Shown here piece by piece: positions 1 through 8,688 of a DNA stretch of 64,000 bases. The notes under the pieces were generated by a model. The model ran no database searches. It was given only the letters and a program-made list of their open reading frames with translations, and was not told the origin of the DNA. Origin of the DNA: Lachnoclostridium sp. (GTDB lineage Bacteria > Bacteroidota > Bacteroidia > Bacteroidales > Muribaculaceae); contig JAMPAP010000001.1 in NCBI GenBank assembly GCA_023667185.1, positions 718,053-782,052 of the forward strand. The letters are read 5' to 3'. The stretch's first letter is position 1, and each line of letters opens with the position of its first letter. A program made the translations under genes and the position numbers.

Positions 1-55
1 GAGCATCTGCCTTACAAGCAGAGGGTCGGGGGTTCGAATCCCTCAGCGCCCACCA
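1..55 (+). tRNA. tRNA-Val (TAC), 5'-truncated by window edge
   Basis: This is the 3' part of a tRNA gene: anticodon arm with loop CTTACAA (anticodon TAC, valine), T arm with GGTTCGAATCC, and the acceptor strand AGCGCCC followed by discriminator A at 52 and an encoded CCA at 53-55. The visible part is identical to the complete copy at 108-182, so the two form a tandem pair. Confidence 0.93.
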
Positions 56-107
56 TCTAACCCATCGCTGTGACGATTGAGACTCCTCACAAATCTTTTT
101 CTCGTGA

Positions 108-182
108 GGGCGCTTAGCTCAGCTGGTTCAGAGCATCTGCCTTACAAGCAGAGGGTCGGGGGTTCGAATCCCTCAGCGCCCA
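108..182 (+). tRNA. tRNA-Val (TAC)
   Basis: A complete tRNA. The acceptor GGGCGCT (108-114) pairs with AGCGCCC (175-181), with discriminator A at 182. The anticodon loop CTTACAA gives anticodon TAC. Unlike the upstream copy no CCA follows (the next bases are CTT), so the end must be added by the CCA enzyme. The 52-bp spacer between the copies contains GTGACGATT, a near-match to the dispersed motif described elsewhere in the window. Confidence 0.96.
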
Positions 183-262
183 CTTGTTTTAACTCCTTTC
201 TTTTATTGAAAGTCGTGCTTGTGTTAGTGCGGCTTTTTTAATTTATAAACATCTCTAATTAC

Positions 263-823
263 ATGGAAAAGAGCAAAATCTATACCCGCGGTGGTGACCG
301 CGGAATGACTTCTCTCGTGGGTGGTACCCGCGTCAAGAAAAATGACTGTCGCGTGGAAGCTTACGGCACTGCTGATGAGCTTAACTCTACTATATGCCTG
401 CTCGCCACTGAGATCAATCCGATTGACCCTAAGATTGCCGCGCAGCTCATCGAAATCTCGTCGACACTTTTCAATGCCGGATCTTATCTTGCATCCATTG
501 GCGACGAAGGCGCAATCCTCCCCCCGGTATCTGCCGAGCGTGTGGCGGAACTTGAAAAGTCTATTGACAGTATGGACTCAGAGTTGCCACCCTTCAAATG
601 CTTCCTCCTTCCCGGCGGACATCATGCATCAGCACTTGCCCATGTAGCTCGCACCCAGTGCCGTCGCACCGAGCGGCGCATCTACGACGTCATAGACGCC
701 GGCTACACCGTCGACCCCATCATCCTCGAATACTTCAACCGTCTCAGCGACTACCTCTTCCTTGTAGCCCGCTACATCAACCACCTCACCTCCACCCCCG
801 AAGTCCGCTGGACCCGCCGCTAA
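263..823 (+). CDS. ATP:cob(I)alamin adenosyltransferase, PduO type
   Basis: A 186-aa cytosolic enzyme that transfers the adenosyl group of ATP to cob(I)alamin to make adenosylcobalamin. The N-terminus carries the family ATP-binding signature TRGGDRGMTSL (residues 8-18), then VEAYGTADELNS, and in the C-terminal half the conserved RTQCRRTERR (about 129-138), YFNRLSDYLFLVARY and the terminal WTRR. Length is normal for the PduO/MMAB family. It stands alone downstream of tRNA-Val with no cobalamin biosynthesis genes nearby, so it probably serves salvage of imported corrinoid for B12 enzymes such as methylmalonyl-CoA mutase (inference). The last codons lie in a 32-bp repeat shared with the end of rlmH. 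Confidence 0.93.
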   Translation: MEKSKIYTRGGDRGMTSLVGGTRVKKNDCRVEAYGTADELNSTICLLATEINPIDPKIAAQLIEISSTLFNAGSYLASIGDEGAILPPVSAERVAELEKSIDSMDSELPPFKCFLLPGGHHASALAHVARTQCRRTERRIYDVIDAGYTVDPIILEYFNRLSDYLFLVARYINHLTSTPEVRWTRR

Positions 824-840
824 TCGTGGTGGTAAGGCTC
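809..840. repeat. 32-bp direct repeat, left copy (gene-junction duplication)
   Basis: 29 of 32 bases match 3301-3332 in the same orientation. This copy holds the last codons of the adenosyltransferase gene (W T R R stop). Read on the minus strand, 840-820 spells E P Y H H D stop, the exact C-terminus of RlmH encoded at 3312. It is therefore a ghost of a junction where the two genes once converged with overlapping stop codons. Confidence 0.85.
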
Positions 841-848
841 AAAAATAT

Positions 849-879
849 GACTCCGCAATAAAAAGCATATTGCGGAGTC
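849..879 (-). terminator. Rho-independent terminator of the BACON lipoprotein gene
   Basis: A 12-bp perfect stem (GACTCCGCAATA / TATTGCGGAGTC) with a 7-base loop. On the minus strand the stem is followed by ATATTTTT, fitting a terminator for the lipoprotein gene that ends at 914. It could also stop the converging adenosyltransferase transcript. Confidence 0.75.
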
Positions 880-913
880 AATCAACATAACTATCTGTTT
901 TCGTGAAGAAATC

Positions 914-2947
914 TTACTTCACGAAGTGATGTACGGCGTAAACATCTCGTTTCTGAGATTTACTGTAAGTGGGGCCGGAGCTTGTGCCACCGACGGTGTA
1001 AGCTTTTGTCTCAGAATATTCAGTTGATGACCAACCTGAAACCCCTGATTCAAGAGTTGCGGGGAGATACCATCCTGTCACACCTTCAACATTAAGTGCA
1101 TCGCAAAGGGCAAATGCCGGATAGAATTTCTGCCATCCGGCAAGCTTCTTGACTACTGCCATATTGGCAATTCCATTTTCCATGTCATTAGTCCCGATGA
1201 GCACGTTTTCTATAGAATACTCTGATTGGCCAAGGTATTCACTTCTGACAAGACGACGGTCTCCATCCATAAGGCATACAGTGCCTACGATGTTTCCCTC
1301 CTCGTAATGATCGCCAACGGCGTACTTACTCTGATCAATTGTGATCTTGACAGACAAGCCTTCAAAACTTAATGATGTGGTTCTGTCAATATCAGTGTCA
1401 GCTACTCTGACAGTTAATTTATTAGCATTAGTAGAAACAGAGCACCAGTCAACCGAGCTCTTTGCTACCATATTGGCGACAGGCATCGTTATTGTGATAT
1501 AGCCTGCATTTTTATCAAAATAGAGTGCTGTAGGAATATCAGAGGTTGAGATTCCTGATTGAATTACTTTTAACTGAGCCTTAAGATTTCCAGTGGTTGA
1601 AGAAATTAGTATAGTAGCTTCACGATTACTGTCGGAGGTATTATCTTCAAGATTTAGACGTACTATAGAAGATCGAGTTCCACTGTAAAATTCAGAAATT
1701 GTAATGTTTTCATTCGAAACCGTACACCATGCTTTATCGCTTGATATTACATATTCTCCGTATACATTTGTAATGAAGTAGAATGAAGCTTCCTGAGAAG
1801 ACGCTGAAAGCTCGAGGTTATTTTCTCTATCTATGGTTAAAGATCCGGCTACCTGAGTGACGGTCATGGTTGCCGCTTGTTCTCCTTTATTAGATGTAAT
1901 GGTGATCTTGCTTTCGCGGAGGTTAGATGTGTAATTGGGCAATACTGTGTATCGTAATGAAAGTCTGTTAGAGGCTCTTGACGGAGCTTTGATGGTATTT
2001 TCTTGTCCCTCTACATATCTAACTTTGCGCTGAGGTGCATAAGATGAACTGCCTAAAATCTCAGCGTTGAACCAGTCAGAGTTAGTGTTGATAACCAAAT
2101 CCTTAGCCTCAATATTTGAGTTTATTGATAGAGTCTGTGTTGTCCCGCAAGCTGTAATGTCTTCGTTGCGATATTCGGCTTCTCCGTTAGGAAAGATGAT
2201 ATGCGGAGTTTCGCCACCGCGTACTACAGTTAAGATAGTACGTTTGCCGGCTAAAGTCTTGATTTCAATTTTGGCCTTTGATTCTTCTTGTGTATCGGCA
2301 GGAGTTACATAAATTGAAATTCCATCGTACAAGAATGACTCGTCTTTAGAGGTACATCTTGCAACATTACACCAAGTTGCATCGCTTGTTACTGTGAATG
2401 GGATAATAGAGGTGTTCATAAACCATATCTCATCTTCACCGCCGTCACCGGAGAAAGAGATGGTCGAACTTTCTAATTCAATACTTTCATCCATACCTTT
2501 GAAAGGTGATTGATACTTGAGCTCGACACCTACTATGCCATCCGTTGTAACGTCCTTAAGCCAGTTGACGGTGTATATACGGTAATACTGATTACCATCA
2601 TAATATACATAACCATTACCGATAGTTATAGCCATCTGGTCACTCCAGCCGGTCAAAGGTATATCGGTGATGTTTCCGAGTCCGTTAACCTTTCCGATTG
2701 AAGCTATCATTCCGCTGCTGCATTGGAAATTGTTGTCAGATGTTACGACCATTGAGCCAAGTTTGGTTTCAGTGTCATTACGCATACGCATTGTCACTGT
2801 ACCTACCGGATCATCTACACTTGCTCCCGCATCTACGTTTTCGGGTTTGTTGGGATCTGTTGGATCATCATCTGAACCACATCCGGTGAACGTTACCATA
2901 CCCATAATCAGCATCATACCGCTGATTAAATAACTGAATTTTTTCAT
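914..2947 (-). CDS. BACON-domain surface lipoprotein with C-terminal FISUMP/DUF1566-like domain
   Basis: A 677-aa predicted lipoprotein. The signal peptide ends in a lipobox (FTGCGSDDDP, Cys about residue 23), followed by an acidic stretch of the kind that often directs lipoproteins to the Bacteroidetes cell surface. The middle contains several repeats of the BACON immunoglobulin-like type, recognisable by 'W-C-x-V' cores (DATWCNVA, SDKAWCTVS, SVDWCSVS) spaced about 90-100 residues. BACON domains are thought to bind carbohydrate or mucin. The last ~120 residues contain GWYLPATLES and WSSTEY, matching the lectin-like family with W-Y-L-P and W-S-S-T-E-Y motifs. Ligand unknown. The gene and its upstream ncRNA lie between two 32-bp direct repeats, suggesting joint insertion between two older genes. 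Confidence 0.8.
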   Translation of the reverse strand: MKKFSYLISGMMLIMGMVTFTGCGSDDDPTDPNKPENVDAGASVDDPVGTVTMRMRNDTETKLGSMVVTSDNNFQCSSGMIASIGKVNGLGNITDIPLTGWSDQMAITIGNGYVYYDGNQYYRIYTVNWLKDVTTDGIVGVELKYQSPFKGMDESIELESSTISFSGDGGEDEIWFMNTSIIPFTVTSDATWCNVARCTSKDESFLYDGISIYVTPADTQEESKAKIEIKTLAGKRTILTVVRGGETPHIIFPNGEAEYRNEDITACGTTQTLSINSNIEAKDLVINTNSDWFNAEILGSSSYAPQRKVRYVEGQENTIKAPSRASNRLSLRYTVLPNYTSNLRESKITITSNKGEQAATMTVTQVAGSLTIDRENNLELSASSQEASFYFITNVYGEYVISSDKAWCTVSNENITISEFYSGTRSSIVRLNLEDNTSDSNREATILISSTTGNLKAQLKVIQSGISTSDIPTALYFDKNAGYITITMPVANMVAKSSVDWCSVSTNANKLTVRVADTDIDRTTSLSFEGLSVKITIDQSKYAVGDHYEEGNIVGTVCLMDGDRRLVRSEYLGQSEYSIENVLIGTNDMENGIANMAVVKKLAGWQKFYPAFALCDALNVEGVTGWYLPATLESGVSGWSSTEYSETKAYTVGGTSSGPTYSKSQKRDVYAVHHFVK

Positions 2948-2996
2948 AAAAGGTTAAAAGGTAATATGCGTCCCTCATAGTTACCATATAAATAAC

Positions 2997-3233
2997 AAAA
3001 AAGCGTGGACGAGTTCAGTTTATCATCACTGAGGCATCGCCAAACGCCTAACACGAAATAAACAGTCCACTCCCACGCCATATCGGATATCGATATCCCC
3101 ATTGTCGGGGAGTGGATACACGACAAGCATGAGCGTCTTAACTGCTTTTCCCTCGTGTTTTGAAATTGGCGATTTCCAGTGATAGGATAAAGCATGAAAC
3201 GCTTCAAACAATATGTAAACAAGACTCTTCTTG
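2997..3233 (-). ncRNA. Structured small RNA (~235 nt), 6S-RNA-like rod
   Basis: On the minus strand a consensus promoter (3240-3271) drives a region with no credible protein. It begins with a hairpin (AAACAAGA/TCTTGTTT). Nested complementary blocks follow: CACUG, AUCGCCAA, AACACGA and UCCACUCC on the 5' side pair in reverse order with GGAGUGGA, UCGUGUU, UUGGCGAU and CAGUG on the 3' side, giving one long interrupted rod. It ends at GUCCACGC followed by U6. GUCCAC can alternatively pair with GUGGAC just upstream to form a terminator. A long rod with internal bulges and about 200 nt is the shape of 6S RNA (ssrS), the RNA polymerase regulator; this identity is inference. From memory, the 92-aa antisense-frame translation is widely annotated as a hypothetical protein in Bacteroidales, which would fit a conserved RNA. 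Confidence 0.72.
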
Positions 3234-3239
3234 TTTCTG

Positions 3240-3271
3240 CAAAATTACTGCTTTGATCTTGCTATAGCAAA
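3240..3271 (-). promoter_or_regulatory. Bacteroidetes promoter of the small RNA
   Basis: On the minus strand TTTG (3271-3268), 20 bases, then TAATTTTG (3247-3240): an exact match to the -33/-7 consensus of the Bacteroidetes housekeeping sigma factor. The expected start is near 3233, directly at the 5' hairpin of the RNA. Confidence 0.85.
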
Positions 3272-3300
3272 TTTTTTTAAGAATTTATGAACATCTTTTA

Positions 3301-3332
3301 TGGACCCGGCACTAATCGTGGTGGTACGGCTC
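3301..3332. repeat. 32-bp direct repeat, right copy
   Basis: Partner of 809-840 with 3 mismatches. Here the right half is the functional end of rlmH (E P Y H H D stop on the minus strand). The left half, read on the plus strand, is TGG ACC CGG CAC TAA (W T R H stop), a ghost of the adenosyltransferase tail. Confidence 0.85.
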
Positions 3333-3785
3333 GCCGCGAAGGATGGTCATTGCGCGGTAGATCTGCTCTACGAAGAAGAGGCGGATCATCTCGTGGGTGA
3401 ATGTCATGCGGGAGAGTGAAAGTTGCTGCGGCACAGCGTCGTATATGGCTTGGCTGAATCCGTAGGGCCCTCCAATTACATATACAAGTCGTTTGAGCCC
3501 GGCCGTCATGCGCCGCTCAATTGATTCAGAAAATTCACGCGAGGTGAGCTCTTTGCCGCGCTCATCGAGAAGCACTACAGCGTCACCCGGACGCAGGAGC
3601 GAGAGTATGGCTTCGCCTTCTCGATCTTTCTGCTGTTGTTCAGTCAGGGCGCGCGATGCCTTGATGTCAGGGATGATTTCGATTTCCGTTTTGATGTAGT
3701 GGCTCAGCCGCTCCAGGTAGGCCTCGATAGCCTTGCTGATATATGGAGTGGCCGTTTTCCCTACGGCTATTATGGTAATTTTCAT
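3312..3785 (-). CDS. rlmH: 23S rRNA (pseudouridine(1915)-N3)-methyltransferase RlmH
   Basis: A 157-aa SPOUT methyltransferase that methylates pseudouridine 1915 in helix 69 of 23S rRNA. The N-terminal MKITIIAVGKT, the SAM-binding knot sequence VIGGPYGFS (about residues 103-111) and the C-terminal SLSRMTFTHEMIRLFFVEQIYRA...GEPYHHD are all diagnostic. The length matches E. coli RlmH (155 aa). Its stop codon sits in the 32-bp direct repeat. The small RNA is transcribed in the same direction just downstream from its own promoter. Confidence 0.96.
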   Translation of the reverse strand: MKITIIAVGKTATPYISKAIEAYLERLSHYIKTEIEIIPDIKASRALTEQQQKDREGEAILSLLRPGDAVVLLDERGKELTSREFSESIERRMTAGLKRLVYVIGGPYGFSQAIYDAVPQQLSLSRMTFTHEMIRLFFVEQIYRAMTILRGEPYHHD

Positions 3786-3798
3786 TTGTAATTATAAA

Positions 3799-3840
3799 AA
3801 ATCATGATGCATCATTTCATGTCACGATGCATCATGATTT
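3799..3840 (-). terminator. Rho-independent terminator after the PL9 lyase
   Basis: A 15-bp perfect inverted repeat (AAATCATGATGCATC and its complement) with a 12-base loop. On the minus strand the stem runs into TTTTTTATAA. It separates the pectate lyase gene from rlmH. Confidence 0.85.
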
Positions 3841-3855
3841 ATCTTGAAAAGTTGA

Positions 3856-6800
3856 TTATAGTCTGAGTTTCACTGATGCGTTAGTGCAGTTTCCGGTGAC
3901 ATTGGCGATAGTCATGCCGGTGCCGACGGGGAGGGTGACTGCGGTTGAAGCCCCGTTAAACTGGCGCTGCTGGAGCACGTGGCCTGCGAGGTCAACGATG
4001 GTGAGGGTGTAGACATCAGTGGGCTGTGCGCCTGCTATGGTGAGCACTACGAGGCCGCATTCGGCGCGGGTAACTTCAAGGGCATTTGAAGAAGATACGA
4101 CCGAGCCAATGGTCTGGATGCCTGAGGGAATGCCGGTCTCGAATGCTCCGAGGTCAGGGGCTGCACCGTTGTATACGATACCTTCAGCGTAGGGGCTTTC
4201 GCCTTCGTAGGGGGTGACGTCGCTACCGGCGTCGATGAGCTTGTAGTTGCCGGGGACGATGTTCATAAACGATACTGCGGGAAGGTTGCCTTTGGCATCA
4301 CGCTCGCCGGTCATCTCGGCAATATCCACTGAAAGATAGTCAGAGGGGAGAGTCTGGAGGTCAGAGGTGATGAGTGTGCCTGTCACTGAGCATAGACCGT
4401 AGTCTGACTTGTCGCGGTTGGCGATACCATCGCTGATGGCCACGCAGTTGGTCAGGCGGATCTCATGACCGGAAGCCACGGGTTCGTCAAGGCGATAGCT
4501 GTAGTTACTCTTGTTACCATCGATCTTTGAGGCATAGCCTGAGCAGTTGTTGAGAATCATGTGGCCGGTGTTATGGTTCTGGTCGAAGCTCTTGTTGAGG
4601 TTTTCAAAAGCTGCGCAGCGGTTCATGATGATATTGTTGCGGCCCTGATCGCTACCCATCTTGAATCCGTTGCCGTTGCCGTCTGACTGGTTGCCGTTTT
4701 CGAGGTAACCGTTACGGAAAGCCCAGCAATATTCGAGGGTAGTGGTGATATCGTCAGGGAAACCGCCCTCTTTCTTGATAAACTGATCCCACCCGTCATC
4801 GCTGTTTTGCCATGCGCGGCATCCGTAGAAATAGTTGCCGTTACCATGAGAGATCTTCACTGCGAAGCCATCAGCGTCGCCGTGGGTAGAGTCAGTGTTG
4901 TAGTAGGCATCGCAGTTGATGATGAGGTTGTCAGCGGCGAGGTTTTTCAGCTGCAGACCGGTGTCGCGGTTGCGGTAGAAGTTGCAGAATTCCACGATAT
5001 TGTCGTGACCCTGAGTGGTATTTGCGGCGATGTCGGAGTAAGAGCCGCCCGAGGGCTTGTTGCGCTCGATGAGCATACCGTTGTCGCCAGCGCCGCAGAT
5101 GTCAAATCCGTAGAAGTGCCAGTAGCTGCCCACATGACGTATACCCTGGTTATTGTCATTGTCGGCCATCTCGGAGAAGTCGAGGATGGCACGTCCGTTG
5201 CGTGAGAACAGAGCGATGCGGCCACTGTTGCGCTCGCCTACGGTGGCTATGTTGATGCGCTGGCCATATTTATATGTACCGCCGTTCATGTAGATGGTGT
5301 CGCCCGGTTGAACGAGGTCGACGGCTTTCTGAAGGCTATAGAACGGGTGCGCGAGCGATCCGTCGGCTGTAGCATCGTCGCCGTCAGGATCGCAGTAGAA
5401 CACTGCATGACGGTAGTCGCCTACAGTGATTGTGCCGGTAGTGTAAGTAAGGGCGTCGCTTGTTGAGGTGCCTACTGAATTAGTGGCGTAAGCCACGATG
5501 GTGCAGGTGGTAGCGGGAGCTACATTTACTGTAGCGGCAAACTGACCGCCTGCGGTATTGTGACCCTTGACAGTCTTTGCTGTGCCGTTGATGGTGACTT
5601 TGAAACCCACTTCAGTGAGCTCGGCGCCACCATTGTCAGCAACCTTTCCGGTAAGGTCGAGAGCCCATTCAGTGTCAGTGGAGAGGTATTCATTCTCAGC
5701 CACATCGAGTAGTGTCACTGCGGGTGCTGAGGGCGGGAGAGTGGTAAACACGAGCTCGGGGCTATAAGTTGTACCGGCGAGTGAAATGGCATAGGCGCGG
5801 ACATGGATTTCAGTGGCTGCGGGAAGACCTGTGAGTGACTGTGTGAAGCGGTTGTTGTCAGCTAGTATAGAGTGATCGTCAATTGTGGGGTCGATGGTGG
5901 TTGACCAGCAGAAACCTTTCTGAGAGATCTTGCTGTCACCTTCGGCTATCACGCTTGATGTTACTAAGGCAGTAGATGATGTGATGTCACTTGCAGCAGG
6001 CTGGGCGAGCTCGGGAAGCGCACCTGAAGGGAAGGCGGTGATTGTGATGTCGTCAACGTCGATGTCGCCGGTGCTTTCGTTGGCTATCTTGATACGGTTG
6101 GCGTTAAGGTCGCCTATGTAAACTACGTTTTCCTCGTCAGTGGTGACGGTGCTTACCAGCTCCCAGGTCTCACCGCCATCACTCGATGAGTACACCTTCA
6201 GGGTCTTGCCTAAGCGGCGCTCGGCAAACTTCACGTAAGCCACGCCCTGATTTACGATCGGCGTGATTACATAGCTGCCATTCTTGAGCATACGAAGGTT
6301 GGCGGTCGAAGGCTCGGTGTTATATGAGGAAGATGTGCTTCGGTAAGCGTTGAGATATTTCCATTCGCCCTGGCCATCGACGCTGAAAGTAGCCTCGGAG
6401 GTGCAAGCCTCTTTAGTGTCAGGATACTGGCTCTTGACCTCGAAATCTTGCGTGAAGTAGGGGAGCATCTGAGTGGTGGCTATCAGGTTGCCGTCAGCAT
6501 CAGTGCCATCCGGGTGGGTGATGATGATGTCGTCGATATAGAAATTTTTGTTGGAATTAGTAGAAAATTTCACCCAGTGCACATTTTCGTCATCGATAAG
6601 CACTGAGTGCTTGAGAAATGTAGGCTCGCTGACCTTATAGCTCTCAACAGTTCTCCATGTCGACTTGTCAGCTGACACCTCGACTGTGACCTGGCGGTTA
6701 CCGTCGTTGGCATAGTAGATAAGCATACCTGCTCCCTCGGTAAGCTCGGGGAGGACGATTCCCGACTTTTCAACGAAATGGAGCGAGTGGCTGCCTGTGT

Positions 6801-6990
6801 TGGCAACGGAGGTTACGGAGATGTTTTTGTTGGTGGTCCAGGTGCCGGTTGAAGCCTCGACGGATGCACCGGCCTTTTCCCACACGGCTTCCTCAAACGA
6901 CTCCACCTTGTAAGCATAAGGCGTGGCGGCGCTGAGATTCAATGCGGCCATACACATCAGGCAGCCCGCGAAATACGTGATTTTATTCAT
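3856..6990 (-). CDS. Secreted family 9 polysaccharide lyase (pectate lyase-like) with type IX sorting tail
   Basis: A 1044-aa exported protein with an N-terminal signal peptide (about 1-22). Residues ~23-330 look like beta-sandwich modules of the carbohydrate-binding kind, then fibronectin-III-like segments (~330-520). The catalytic right-handed beta-helix is about 527-900: YCDPDGDDATADGS, the PL9 hallmark DADGFAVKI (its Lys matches the catalytic base of Pel9A) and GCRAWQNSDDGWD, with Asp residues of the calcium site. PL9 enzymes cleave polygalacturonate or related uronic-acid chains by beta-elimination. The last ~90 residues (TLTIVDLAGHVLQQRQF) resemble a type A C-terminal sorting domain, so secretion by the type IX system (PorV at 55.6 kb) is likely. 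It is monocistronic with a strong terminator. The exact substrate is not visible. Confidence 0.88.
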   Translation of the reverse strand: MNKITYFAGCLMCMAALNLSAATPYAYKVESFEEAVWEKAGASVEASTGTWTTNKNISVTSVANTGSHSLHFVEKSGIVLPELTEGAGMLIYYANDGNRQVTVEVSADKSTWRTVESYKVSEPTFLKHSVLIDDENVHWVKFSTNSNKNFYIDDIIITHPDGTDADGNLIATTQMLPYFTQDFEVKSQYPDTKEACTSEATFSVDGQGEWKYLNAYRSTSSSYNTEPSTANLRMLKNGSYVITPIVNQGVAYVKFAERRLGKTLKVYSSSDGGETWELVSTVTTDEENVVYIGDLNANRIKIANESTGDIDVDDITITAFPSGALPELAQPAASDITSSTALVTSSVIAEGDSKISQKGFCWSTTIDPTIDDHSILADNNRFTQSLTGLPAATEIHVRAYAISLAGTTYSPELVFTTLPPSAPAVTLLDVAENEYLSTDTEWALDLTGKVADNGGAELTEVGFKVTINGTAKTVKGHNTAGGQFAATVNVAPATTCTIVAYATNSVGTSTSDALTYTTGTITVGDYRHAVFYCDPDGDDATADGSLAHPFYSLQKAVDLVQPGDTIYMNGGTYKYGQRINIATVGERNSGRIALFSRNGRAILDFSEMADNDNNQGIRHVGSYWHFYGFDICGAGDNGMLIERNKPSGGSYSDIAANTTQGHDNIVEFCNFYRNRDTGLQLKNLAADNLIINCDAYYNTDSTHGDADGFAVKISHGNGNYFYGCRAWQNSDDGWDQFIKKEGGFPDDITTTLEYCWAFRNGYLENGNQSDGNGNGFKMGSDQGRNNIIMNRCAAFENLNKSFDQNHNTGHMILNNCSGYASKIDGNKSNYSYRLDEPVASGHEIRLTNCVAISDGIANRDKSDYGLCSVTGTLITSDLQTLPSDYLSVDIAEMTGERDAKGNLPAVSFMNIVPGNYKLIDAGSDVTPYEGESPYAEGIVYNGAAPDLGAFETGIPSGIQTIGSVVSSSNALEVTRAECGLVVLTIAGAQPTDVYTLTIVDLAGHVLQQRQFNGASTAVTLPVGTGMTIANVTGNCTNASVKLRL

Positions 6991-7101
6991 GGTGTTACAG
7001 ATTAAAGAACTTTCGGCAAAGGTAATAATAAAAAATCAATATCTCTAAACATTATACAATATATAGTGTACCATTCTCAGCGGTTGAAAACAAGTAGTTA
7101 A

Positions 7102-7435
7102 GAGCCTGTCCCATAACAAATGTTAAAGCTGAGGCGGCCAGTCATCGAGCAGATTCGTTCACGGGAGGAGGGAGCGTGGCCGTAGCCACGTGACCGACGA
7201 GCGGGGACGAAGATGCCGATGAATGGCCGTGCGGGTGGGTAATTTCTTCGTCCGTATGTCTGTCGGCTCGCGTCGGGTCAGATATGCTTGACAAGGATGT
7301 AGAGGAATGCGAGTCGGGTCATGGCCGCGGCGGTGTGGAGGAATCGCTCGTAGTTTCGTGCCAGCCGACGGAAGCGGTCGAGCCATGCAATGGTACGTTC
7401 AACTACCCATCGGCCTTCAAGTGGGATGAACTCTG
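7102..7435 (-). mobile_element. IS5-family insertion sequence remnant (3' end)
   Basis: Only the right part of an insertion sequence remains. On the minus strand, about 7435-7278 encodes the last ~55 residues of an IS5/IS427-type DDE transposase: PLEGRWVVERTIAWLDRFRR then LARNYERFL, ending at 7278. It contains the C-terminal R-W-V-V-E-R-T signature with the last catalytic Glu. About 175 bp further out, 7102-7117 reads GAGCCTGTCCCATAAC, like the terminal inverted repeats of that group. The other end and most of the transposase are missing, so it cannot move by itself. The break point abuts a broken gene at about 7430. Confidence 0.72.
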
Positions 7436-8660
7436 ATATCCCTAACTTACGAGCTGATGTCATTATTAAAAAAGATGGAAGCGCTCTTAACGTGTATAAT
7501 ATTGAGGTCAAAAATATATCACGTTTACAAAAGAAGCCTCACCTGATTCTGATTTAGGAAGGATGCTAATTGATGACTGCTTTGCAATAAAAGAAGAAAA
7601 TGGCGAAATGAAAGCGATATCAGATTTCAATACGAGAAACACGAACTCGTCATCTGAATTGGTTAAAGAAGATTTACTTTCAGAGAACGGGCCTGTATGC
7701 ATCCCGCCAAATCCGGCAGCAGATAACTCAGAACTTTTGAGTAAATACAATCTGGCTATTCCTCATCTATCAAAAGCGAATAAAGATGGAAAATTTACTA
7801 AAGCTGGGGCATTCGTTAGATGTTTAGGATTTACAGATTCATCTATATTATCCGATAGCATTGTTACTATATCCTTTGAAAAAACCAGTGATTATTATTA
7901 TGACTATGGTGATAATTCATGTTGGGGTGATAAAGCAAATAATAGACCCGGTATGTATAAAATCAAAGTGACAAATAAGTCTTCGAAAAACATTTATGTA
8001 GATATGACTAATTCATTCAGAATTAATTCAAAAGGTGAAGTAGAAACTTTCTTCAATAATACATCTGTTTCTCATAGCTCAAGTCAGGGAAGTGGTGCTG
8101 GTATAAATTTAGGTGCCGTCACTGGAGCATTAGGAATTGGAGGTGTATTGGGAACTATTTCTTCTGGTATTAATGTTGGAAAAGACAATACAGATGGAAC
8201 TACCATAACTGAACAGCAAGATGCCATAGTGGTTATTCCACCGGGAGGTACAATAATAATGACACAGCGAATTGCGATTAGTCCTAATGGAAAGAAAGTT
8301 GCTAAAAATTATGACGATTTCAATACTACACCCGGTATTAAGGGAAAACAGTATGACGGGAGATCATGGTCGTTATATGACCGCTTAAAAAAGCTTGGAT
8401 TCAAAGCCGAAAGAGATAAATATTACAGCGTTTCTGAGTTGTATAAATACCAAGAAATGGAGAATCTTACTTATGAGACTGTAGAGGGAAAAAGAAAGGA
8501 TTTGACAGCTTCGAGAATTATAACATATTCCTCCGATCCCAATTTCAGTAAATACACTTCTCTGAAATTTGATTTATTTACCAAGGGATATGTAGGCCTT
8601 AAAACGTATTATGAATATAGAAATATTGAAAATGATGAATACTGCATATTTGCATATTAA
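7432..8660 (+). pseudogene. Broken gene of unknown function, truncated by the IS remnant and frameshifted
   Basis: The longest open stretch is 7563-8660 (365 codons from an internal ATG), but coding sequence clearly begins further upstream. From about 7433 the plus strand reads SDIPNLRADVIIKKDGSALN then VYNIEVKN in one frame; after the A-run near 7511-7515 the reading continues in another frame as YITFTKEASPDSDLGRM and runs into the ATG. The true 5' end is lost at the IS junction. The remainder has a Gly-rich hydrophobic segment (GAGINLGAVTGALGIGGVLG, about residues 173-192 of the 365) and a beta-rich C-terminus. AT-richer than its neighbours. I do not recognise the family. It is probably not translated as an intact protein, although re-initiation at 7563 is possible. 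Confidence 0.65.
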
Positions 8661-8688
8661 TCGGAGTTCAATATATATATAATTTAGT

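Noticed and set aside
2944..3222. A 92-codon minus-strand open frame over the small RNA
   Set aside because: The region has a consensus promoter, nested stems and a terminator-like end; the reading has no signal, domain or start context. It is best explained as non-coding RNA.
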